Of a stretch of DNA of 20,994 nucleotides, positions 13,396 through 19,730 are shown one piece after another (the first letter of the stretch is position 1; every line of letters starts with the position of its first letter). Source of the stretch: an uncultured Collinsella sp. (GTDB lineage Bacteria; Actinomycetota; Coriobacteriia; Coriobacteriales; Coriobacteriaceae). The notes below the pieces were generated by a model, which worked only from the letters and a program-made list of their open reading frames with translations, was not told the DNA's origin and searched no databases. Location of the stretch: the NCBI GenBank assembly GCA_905211615.1, contig CAJMBB010000017.1, positions 1 to 20,994 of the forward strand, read 5' to 3'. Both the position numbers and the translations under genes were made by a program.

Positions 13396-15471
13396 ATGGG
13401 TGCTCCCAAGACCGGTAACGTAAGGAACGTGGTGCTCGTAGGCCAAGGCGGGGTGGGCAAGACTTCACTCGCCGAAGCCATGCTCCACCTTTCCGGCAAG
13501 ACCGCCCGCCTGGGCGGCCACGACGGCACCAAGCCCACGCTCGACTATGACCCCGAAGAGGTCAAGCGTGCATTTTCCATCTCGACGACCATCGCGCCGA
13601 TCGACTGGAAGGGCGCGCGCATCAATGTGCTCGATGCCCCGTGCTACCCCGATTTTATCGGCGACGCCTTTGCCGCGATGAGCGTCTGCGAGACGGCTCT
13701 GTTTGTGGTCGACGCCGAGGCCGGCCCACAGCCTACGACGGTTAAGCTCTGGTATGCCGCCGAGGACCTGCGTCTGGCGCGTGCGGTGTTCGTAAACCGC
13801 CTGTCGCGCTCCGAGGCCAGCTTTGCGACCACGATGGACCTGCTGCAAGAGCGCTTTGGCACGCGCCTGGGCGCCGTGACCCTTCCCTGGGGCGAGGGCG
13901 AGGACTTTGACGGCATCATCGACCTGGTGCGCATGAAGGCGCGCCATTGCAACGGCACCGAAGCCGTTGAGTCGGAGATTCCCGAGGAGTATCGTGCCCA
14001 GGCCGAGGAGGCCCATGACCATCTGTGCGAGCTGGTGGCCGAGGCTGACGACGAACTGATGATGAAGTACTTGGAAGGCGAGGAGACGCTGACACAGGAG
14101 GAGCTTGAAGGCCTGCTGTCGAAGGCGATCGCCGAGCGCATATTTGTGCCGGTCTTTGCGGGCGATTGCATTAAGGAGCAGGGCGTCAACTCGCTGATGG
14201 ACGACATCGCGACGTACTTCCCGGCGCCGACCGACTACGGCGAGATGCCGCTTATCGACGGTGATTCGCTCAAGATTTCGAGTGACGATGACCGTCCGGT
14301 GGCGTTTGTGTTTAAGACGCTGGCCGATCCGCAGCAGGGCCGCATCAGCTTTATCAAGGTGCTGACGGGTACGCTTGAGCCGGGTCTTGAGCTGATCAAC
14401 GCGCGTACCCGCAAGGGCGACCGTCTGGCTCACCTGTATGTGATGTGCGGCCGCGACATGACCGAGGTCGGTCACGCCTATGCCGGCGACATTATCGTGG
14501 CACCCAAGCTGGCGGCCGAGACGGGCGATACGCTCTCGATTACCGGCAAGGTCGAGGCTGCGGCGTTTAAGTTCCCCAACTCGCAGTACCGCATTGCCAT
14601 CGAGGCCGAGAATCGCGGGGACGAAGAGAAGCTCTACACGTTTATCGAGAAGGCCTGCAAGGCCGATCCGACTATGAGCATCGACCGCGACGAGGAGACG
14701 GGCCAGACTATCATTTCCGCCGTTGGTGAGGCGCAGGTTTCGGTGCTGCTCAACCGTTTGGAAGATCGCACCAAGGTCGTGGCCAAAAGCGTGCCGATCC
14801 GCATTCCGTATCGCGAGACCATCCGCCGCACGGCGAGTGCCCAGGGCCGCCACAAGAAGCAGACTGGCGGTGCCGGTCAGTATGGCGACTGCTGGCTGCG
14901 CGTGGAGCCGCTCATTGGGTCCGACGGCACGAGCGATGGCTATGAGTTTGTGGACGAGGTCGTGGGCGGCCGCATTCCGCGCTCGCTGATCCCCGCCGTG
15001 GACAAGGGCGTCCAGGAGACCATGAAGGACGGCATCATTGCCGGCTATCCGCTCACGGGCATTCGCGTGGCTGTGTACGACGGCTCGTATCACAGCGTCG
15101 ACTCCAACGAGATGGCGTTTCGTGCGGCGGCTCGCATCGGCCTGCGCAAGGCATGTGCCGATGCCGACCCGGTGGTGCTGGAGCCCATCGAGGAAATTAC
15201 GGTGACCATTCCCGAGAGCTACGCCGGCGCCGTGATGGGCGACATCTCGGCATCGCGCGGTCGCGTGACGGGCATGGAGACCGATGAGCGCGGCGATACC
15301 GTGGTCATTGCCCAGGCACCTCTCGCCGAGCTGACGGATTACTCGACGCGCCTGCGCTCTATCACGCGCGGCACGGGCGACTTTACCATGAAGCCCGCTG
15401 GCTACGAGCAGGTTCCCTATGACGTTCAGGCCAAGCTGGTCGAGCGCTATGAGGAGGGCCGCGCCAAGTAG
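13396..15471 (+). CDS. EF-G-2-like translational GTPase (elongation factor G paralogue)
   Basis: The 691-aa protein has the five-domain EF-G plan and resembles the EF-G-2 subgroup (for example the Thermus EF-G-2 and mycobacterial FusA2 types) rather than the principal FusA. P-loop GQGGVGKT is at 16-23. The switch II DTPGH motif reads DAPCY (80-84), replacing the catalytic His by Tyr as in other EF-G-2 proteins. The G4 motif, normally NKxD, reads NRLS (134-137), an unusual loss of the guanine-reading Asp. Domain IV has the typical YRETIRR...QGRHKKQTGGAGQYGD, and domain V ends with SRGRVTGME. Family members are proposed to have ribosome-linked accessory roles; the function is not settled. ATG 13396 is chosen because AAGGAGG (13384-13390) lies just ahead; the frame is open further upstream without homology. 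A shared terminator follows. Confidence 0.9.
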   Translation: MGAPKTGNVRNVVLVGQGGVGKTSLAEAMLHLSGKTARLGGHDGTKPTLDYDPEEVKRAFSISTTIAPIDWKGARINVLDAPCYPDFIGDAFAAMSVCETALFVVDAEAGPQPTTVKLWYAAEDLRLARAVFVNRLSRSEASFATTMDLLQERFGTRLGAVTLPWGEGEDFDGIIDLVRMKARHCNGTEAVESEIPEEYRAQAEEAHDHLCELVAEADDELMMKYLEGEETLTQEELEGLLSKAIAERIFVPVFAGDCIKEQGVNSLMDDIATYFPAPTDYGEMPLIDGDSLKISSDDDRPVAFVFKTLADPQQGRISFIKVLTGTLEPGLELINARTRKGDRLAHLYVMCGRDMTEVGHAYAGDIIVAPKLAAETGDTLSITGKVEAAAFKFPNSQYRIAIEAENRGDEEKLYTFIEKACKADPTMSIDRDEETGQTIISAVGEAQVSVLLNRLEDRTKVVAKSVPIRIPYRETIRRTASAQGRHKKQTGGAGQYGDCWLRVEPLIGSDGTSDGYEFVDEVVGGRIPRSLIPAVDKGVQETMKDGIIAGYPLTGIRVAVYDGSYHSVDSNEMAFRAAARIGLRKACADADPVVLEPIEEITVTIPESYAGAVMGDISASRGRVTGMETDERGDTVVIAQAPLAELTDYSTRLRSITRGTGDFTMKPAGYEQVPYDVQAKLVERYEEGRAK

Positions 15472-15504
15472 CGTGTGGCTTTGCCTGCAATGTAGGTGCT
15501 GACG

Positions 15505-15540
15505 AAAGGGCCGCCTTGGGTAACCGGGGCGGCCCTTTTT
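15505..15540. terminator. terminator shared by the EF-G-2 gene and the nuclease gene
   Basis: An 11-bp perfect stem (15505-15515 with 15528-15538; AAAGGGCCGCC/GGCGGCCCTTT) with a 12-nt loop ends in TTTTT (15536-15540). The A-run on the left lets it also act, more weakly, on the convergent minus-strand nuclease gene that ends at 15585. Confidence 0.85.
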
Positions 15541-15584
15541 GGTCCCCGGTGGGGTTGCAAATCGGTTCTTGTCGTGGCTTGGGG

Positions 15585-16568
15585 CTAGTTCCCCGAGGCC
15601 TGGTTGCGGCCGGTGACGTAGTCGATCTGAACGTGCGGCTGTAGGTTATAGCAGTACACGTGGAAGCACAGGGTCTTGCCGTGGTCCTCGACCGATTGCG
15701 CCTCAAGGCGCACACCGCGGCAGACAAGTTCCTCTTCGTTATACATGGGCGTGACGCGGTAGAGCACATGGTTGCCCGTGTCGCGGATGTAGCCGAGAAT
15801 CTGCTCCTCAAACGGCAGCATGCCCGTTTCGTTGAGATAGCGCGTGCCGGTGAGGAGATTTTTGCGGTTGGCGTTTTCGCCGCAGAGCGACCAGGCGATA
15901 AGGTGGCAGCGGTTGTAGAGGCTCTGGCCCGGAATAAAGTCGTAGCGCTGCTGGTGCCAACCGGCAGGATGGATACGCGAGATATCGCCGCGCTCGCCTT
16001 GACCGAGTGATTCGGGGCCCACGCAGGCGAGTGCTTTGCGGGTGCGGCCCAGGCTGTCGAGCTTGGAGAACTTCTTAAAGCAGCCCTCTTCTGTAGCGCG
16101 CTCGTATTCATCGAGCGTGAATGATGGTGTGCCGAGCGGGTGCGTGCTGTCGGCGCGAAGGGCAACGTAGGGGTTGCCGGCGTAGTCGGGAATGCTGCTG
16201 AGATAAACACCGCGGGCGCGGTTGAGGTTGGGGTTTTCCACCTCGTCGATGGGGGCGGTGGGGCTGTCCTCGGCAACGTTATCGTTGGTGTTGGTCGCTG
16301 CGGATTCAGGGCCATCGCCAGAGTCTTGGCTATTTTGAGAGTCCGAAGAGCTCGCCGTTCCCGATTCGAGCTGAGCGACCAGGCCTGCCTCGTCGTCGGT
16401 GCGGCTGGGACTCTCGTTTTGTTTTTCGGCCAGAGCCGCCGCCTGCTCATCGCCTTGCGGCGACAGCAACTTGGGCGCTCCGTCGAGCGATCCCGTAAAC
16501 AGCGCAAACCCCAGCACCACGGCGGTGCCGATGGAAAGTACTTGCTTGTAGGTGGACTTGCGCGACAT
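15585..16568 (-). CDS. EndA-like DNA/RNA non-specific endonuclease, membrane-anchored or secreted
   Basis: The 327-aa protein begins with an N-terminal hydrophobic segment (about 9-26, after MSRKSTYKQ), acting as signal peptide or anchor. A low-complexity Ser/Asp/Glu/Asn linker (about 40-115) is followed by a beta-beta-alpha-metal nuclease domain (about 165-320). The domain closely follows streptococcal EndA: LDSLGRT, DISRIHPAGWHQQRYD (195-210), YNRCHLIAW with catalytic H222, ENANRKNLLTGTRYLN (231-246) with a probable Mg-binding Asn (N237), GMLPFE and TGNHVLYRVTP (264-274). It should cut single- and double-stranded DNA and perhaps RNA outside the membrane, for nutrition or DNA uptake; no competence genes are nearby to decide. 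CCAGGAG upstream of ATG 16566-16568 supports the start. It lies 119 bp after lacI on the same strand and could be partly co-transcribed. Confidence 0.9.
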   Translation of the reverse strand: MSRKSTYKQVLSIGTAVVLGFALFTGSLDGAPKLLSPQGDEQAAALAEKQNESPSRTDDEAGLVAQLESGTASSSDSQNSQDSGDGPESAATNTNDNVAEDSPTAPIDEVENPNLNRARGVYLSSIPDYAGNPYVALRADSTHPLGTPSFTLDEYERATEEGCFKKFSKLDSLGRTRKALACVGPESLGQGERGDISRIHPAGWHQQRYDFIPGQSLYNRCHLIAWSLCGENANRKNLLTGTRYLNETGMLPFEEQILGYIRDTGNHVLYRVTPMYNEEELVCRGVRLEAQSVEDHGKTLCFHVYCYNLQPHVQIDYVTGRNQASGN

Positions 16569-16653
16569 TGAGGCTCCTGGATGGACGGTTGGGAATCTAC
16601 CAGTCTAGCAGGAGCCGGCAGGGGCCGCTCCATCGAACAAATACTTAAGATTT

Positions 16654-16682
16654 GAGACAAACGCTACTGATTCATTTGTCCC
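16654..16682 (-). repeat. short inverted repeat between lacI and the nuclease gene
   Basis: On the minus strand GGGACAAA pairs with TTTGTCTC (one G-U wobble) around a 13-nt loop, just after the lacI stop. No T-run follows, so it is a weak terminator at best; it may be a processing or dispersed repeat element. Confidence 0.35.
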
Positions 16683-16687
16683 GCGGT

Positions 16688-17698
16688 CTAGATCGAGGTG
16701 GAGTCGAGCCAGTTGAGCTTGCACTCGAGAATGCGCTGCTCGCCGGGTTCGCTGCTTCCGTCAAGTAGGGCGAGCAGCATCTCGGCTGCTTCGCGACCTT
16801 CTTGGTCGACGGGCTCGATGATGGTGGAGACGGTCGGTGTGGTGAGATTAGTCCAGTCTTCGCAGTTGAGTCCCAAAAGGCCGATTTGCTGCGGAAGCAG
16901 ATGGGCCATTGGCTGGAGGGCCTTGTAGACACGGGGAAGTGCCCACTGATTTTGCACGAAGATAAGGGTTCGCTTGGCGGGATTGAACTTGAATTTAAAG
17001 TATTCGGTGAGCTCGTTGATTGACGGCTTGTTGTGATCGATGGGAATCGCTTTGTAGAGCTGCCCATTCGCGGCCAGCGCCTCGGCATACCCCTGAAAAC
17101 GCTCCATGCGGGTGCGCATTTCGGTCATGTTGGCGGCAATGGAAAAGAAATCTTCGTAGCCGGCGTCGAGGAGTGCCTGTGTGGCGTTGTACACGCCGTC
17201 GTAAAGGTTGGTTTTGATCCAGCTGGTACCTGGGCTATAGATGGCCGCATCGAAAAAGACGACCGGCTTGCCGGCGCGTCTAATGCGGTCGTGCACGGCT
17301 TTGAAGTTTGCCGTGGGCTGGATGATAAAGCCATCGACGCCCAGCGAGAGCATTTTGTCGACGTACATGAGCTCGGTCTCGGGGTTAAAGTTGCTCGTGC
17401 AAACGACCGTCTGGTAGCCCGCGGGGAGCATGACCTGCTCCATGCCATTGAGAACGAGCCCCGCCCATTTGTTGGTGTTATCCAAAATGATGATGGCGAT
17501 GACGTGGGTTTGCTTGCCGGTGAGCGTCTGCGCTTGGGCGTTGGGAACGTATCCGAGTTCCTTAATGACGCGCGCGATTTTGTTCTGCGTCTTCTCGCTA
17601 AGCTTTTCTCGTCTGTCGTTGAGGTAATACGAGACGCTTGCCGTCGAGGTTCCCGCCTCTCGAGCGACGTCTGCGATCGTAACGCGCTGTTTTGCCAC
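16688..17698 (-). CDS. LacI-family transcriptional regulator
   Basis: This 336-aa sugar-responsive regulator has an N-terminal LacI helix-turn-helix, VTIADVAREAGTSTASVSYYLN (6-27), with EKTQNKIARVIKELGYVPNAQAQTL (35-59) carrying the hinge helix. The periplasmic-binding-protein-like effector domain starts at HVIAIIILDNTNKWAGLVL. I prefer GTG 17696-17698 (MAKQRVTIADV) because GGAAGGAGT lies just before it. The longer frame from ATG 17734 adds 12 residues (MLENAHLSEGVA) ahead of the motif and places the ribosome site inside the gene. It is divergent from the PTS gene across 415 bp, the usual arrangement for a local repressor; the inducer is presumably the PTS sugar or its phosphate. It may autoregulate. 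Confidence 0.93.
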   Translation of the reverse strand: MAKQRVTIADVAREAGTSTASVSYYLNDRREKLSEKTQNKIARVIKELGYVPNAQAQTLTGKQTHVIAIIILDNTNKWAGLVLNGMEQVMLPAGYQTVVCTSNFNPETELMYVDKMLSLGVDGFIIQPTANFKAVHDRIRRAGKPVVFFDAAIYSPGTSWIKTNLYDGVYNATQALLDAGYEDFFSIAANMTEMRTRMERFQGYAEALAANGQLYKAIPIDHNKPSINELTEYFKFKFNPAKRTLIFVQNQWALPRVYKALQPMAHLLPQQIGLLGLNCEDWTNLTTPTVSTIIEPVDQEGREAAEMLLALLDGSSEPGEQRILECKLNWLDSTSI

Positions 17699-18113
17699 AG
17701 CGACTCCTTCCGACAGATGAGCATTTTCCAACATGATGACTTTGAGTCTTGGTGAGGGATGCGCTTCGGTGAGCGGTTTTATCCTTTCATATGAGTATGC
17801 AACAAATGCGGCATACGGGTGGGGTCGAAATTTGTGACCGGCATGCGCATCTGCCGTCTACCGAGAAAATCAAATACTTCTTGACTTTTGAAATCGAGGG
17901 TAAAATCGCAGGATTCATTTTTGGTTAAACGCATAACTAAATCGCATAACCAACGCTCTGACCTGTGCGTTTACCGAAATAAGCTGGTATTAAGAAAAAC
18001 GAGCACCTATATTGGTCTTGTCGAAAAGACAGCAAGTCCAAACGGCAGGGGATGCTCCGGAGGCCTCCGCAAACGGTGTCTTGCGCACGCAACTCTATGA
18101 AAAGAGGGAAGCA
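17699..18113. other. 415-bp divergent control region of the sugar locus
   Basis: It holds the lacI ribosome site, an inverted repeat TTGGTTA/TAACCAA (17921-17927 with 17947-17953) and a direct repeat CGCATAAC (17930-17937, 17943-17950). TTGACT (17881-17886) is a fair -35, but the nearest -10-like TAAAAT (17901-17906) is only 14 bp away. It is more AT-rich than the coding DNA around it. No gene is convincing: a 45-codon frame at 17791-17928 has no ribosome site. Confidence 0.7.
17921..17953. promoter_or_regulatory. candidate operator in the lacI-PTS intergenic region
   Basis: TTGGTTA (17921-17927) and TAACCAA (17947-17953) are perfect inverted copies separated by 19 bp. CGCATAAC repeats directly at 17930 and 17943, a 13-bp period. 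The lacI regulator is the natural candidate to bind here, but the site does not have the central-CG compact palindrome typical of LacI operators. Confidence 0.35.
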
Positions 18114-19586
18114 ATGAAGATCGTAGGCGTTGCCGCCTGTACCGTGGGTATCGCCCACACGTATATGGCCCAGAAGGCGATTCAGGATGAATGCGCCGCC
18201 CGTGGCATCGAGTGCAAGGTCGAGGCTCAGGGTGGCCTGGGTATCGAGAATGAGCTCACGCAGGAAGACGTGGACTCCGCCGACCTGGTCCTGGAGTCCG
18301 TCGACGTGGGTGTCGAGAACGAGGACCGTTTTGAGCAGAAGATGGCCGAGGGCAAGTTCCTCAAGGTCGGTACTTCCGATGTGATCGCCGATCCGGTCAA
18401 GATCATCGACCAGGCTGTTGAGATTATCAAGGCGACGGGTGGTGCCGTTGACGCGCCCAAGGCCGAGGCCAAGGCAGAGAAGAAGGCCGTCTCCGCTGCC
18501 CCGCAGGCCCCGACACCGGCGTCCAAGCAGTCTATCTTTGCCGATCCTGGCAAGACGCTGCTCAATGCATTCAATACCGGCGTTTCCTATTTTATCCCCA
18601 TTGTCGTTATCGGTGGCGTGTTCCTCGCCTTCTCGTTGGCATCCGGTACCGCCGGCGCCAACGGCATGGAGGTTACGAATCCGCTGATGGTGAGCCTTAA
18701 CACCATCGGCATGGCCGGCATCTCCATGATGATTCCGGTGCTTGCGGCATACATCGCCTACTCGATGGCCGGCAAGCCCGCGCTCGCCCCCGGTTTTGTC
18801 CTGGGCTACTTGGTCAACAACGCCGTCGTCACCCCGAGCGGCAACAGCGTTTCGACTGGCTTCTTGGGCGCCATGATCATGGCTGTCATCTGCGGTTACT
18901 TTGTCCGCTGGATGAAGACCTGGAAGGTCAACAACACCATCCAGACCATCATGCCGATCCTGATCATCCCGATTCTGACCTCGCTCGTCCTGGGCATGGC
19001 CTACATCTACATCCTGGCCACGCCGCTTGGCTTTGTGATGGATTGGCTTACTAGCGTGCTCGGTAGCCTGCAGGGCGGCTCCGCCGTCGTCCTGGGCCTG
19101 GTCATTGGCGTTATGACCGCCTTCGATATGGGCGGCCCCATCAACAAGACCGCTTCGACCTTTACTATGGCCATCATGGCCTCCGGCATCTACGGCCCCA
19201 ACGGTATGTTCCGCGTCGCCGTCGCCATTCCCCCGATTGCCTGCGGTCTTGCAGCGCTCATTGCCAAGAACAAGTTCGATGACGCCGATCGCCAGATGGG
19301 CATCTCCGCACTGTTCATGGGCTGCATCGGCATTACCGAGGGAGCTATCCCCTTCGCGGTCAAGGACCTTGGCCACACCCTGCCCGGCATCTGCATCGGC
19401 TCTGCCGTGGGTGCGGCGCTCGCCGCCTTCCAGGGTATCGACTGCTACGTCCCACACGGTGGCTTTATCGTCGCCCTTGCCACCAACAACGTCGCGCTGT
19501 TCTGCCTGGACATCGTGATTGGCTCCGTGGTCGCCGCCGCAATCCTGATTGCCATGAAGCCCACGCTCGATAAGCAGGCCAAGTAA
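18114..19586 (+). CDS. fructose-family PTS transporter subunit IIBC
   Basis: This 490-aa membrane permease-kinase imports a sugar while phosphorylating it. The IIB domain (1-about 105) opens MKIVGVAACTVGIAHTYMA; C9 is the phosphorylation site, and the usual A-C-P-T-G reads ACTVG. An Ala/Pro/Lys-rich linker (about 110-138) joins the IIC domain (about 145-485) with about ten hydrophobic helices. IIC has the fructose-family FDMGGPINKTA, GITEGAIPFA and PHGG blocks. No IIA domain is fused, and none is seen in the window, so it must lie elsewhere or beyond the right edge. I chose ATG 18114, with AGAGGGAAG just before it; the longer open frame from 18012 is leader. Expression is probably controlled by the divergent LacI regulator. 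The sugar is unknown: fructose-like, possibly tagatose, given the next gene. Confidence 0.92.
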   Translation: MKIVGVAACTVGIAHTYMAQKAIQDECAARGIECKVEAQGGLGIENELTQEDVDSADLVLESVDVGVENEDRFEQKMAEGKFLKVGTSDVIADPVKIIDQAVEIIKATGGAVDAPKAEAKAEKKAVSAAPQAPTPASKQSIFADPGKTLLNAFNTGVSYFIPIVVIGGVFLAFSLASGTAGANGMEVTNPLMVSLNTIGMAGISMMIPVLAAYIAYSMAGKPALAPGFVLGYLVNNAVVTPSGNSVSTGFLGAMIMAVICGYFVRWMKTWKVNNTIQTIMPILIIPILTSLVLGMAYIYILATPLGFVMDWLTSVLGSLQGGSAVVLGLVIGVMTAFDMGGPINKTASTFTMAIMASGIYGPNGMFRVAVAIPPIACGLAALIAKNKFDDADRQMGISALFMGCIGITEGAIPFAVKDLGHTLPGICIGSAVGAALAAFQGIDCYVPHGGFIVALATNNVALFCLDIVIGSVVAAAILIAMKPTLDKQAK

Positions 19587-19600
19587 ACCTTTAAGGACTC

Positions 19601-19661
19601 CGGTTGTGCGGAGGGATGGATTTGACTCCGCACAACCGCCCCTACACAACAAAATCCATCC
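19601..19661 (+). promoter_or_regulatory. intercistronic hairpin with loop complementary to downstream RNA
   Basis: A perfect 13-bp stem (19601-19613 with 19626-19638, CGGTTGTGCGGAG/CTCCGCACAACCG) carries a 12-nt loop. Ten loop bases (19614-19623, GGATGGATTT) are the exact complement of 19652-19661 (AAATCCATCC). The RNA could form a pseudoknot-like fold or switch between two structures. There is no T-run, so it is not a standard terminator. It may protect or stop the PTS transcript and adjust expression of the downstream gene. Confidence 0.6.
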
Positions 19662-19718
19662 GTATTGATAGGGCCCGCATTTGGGTCCCAGGGAACTTTT
19701 GTCAAAAATCCTCTGGAG

Positions 19719-19724
19719 AAGGAG
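19719..19724 (+). promoter_or_regulatory. ribosome-binding site of the GatZ-like gene
   Basis: AAGGAG lies six bases before ATG 19731 and settles that start. Confidence 0.75.
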
Positions 19725-19730
19725 AACAAA

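Noticed and set aside
13465..15093. 542-codon antisense frame under the EF-G-2 gene
   Set aside because: It is an R/H/L/A/D-rich shadow of the GC-rich coding strand, with no ribosome site or motif.
17791..17928. 45-codon frame in the lacI-PTS gap that might be a leader peptide
   Set aside because: It has no ribosome site, no recognisable composition, and overlaps promoter-like sequence.
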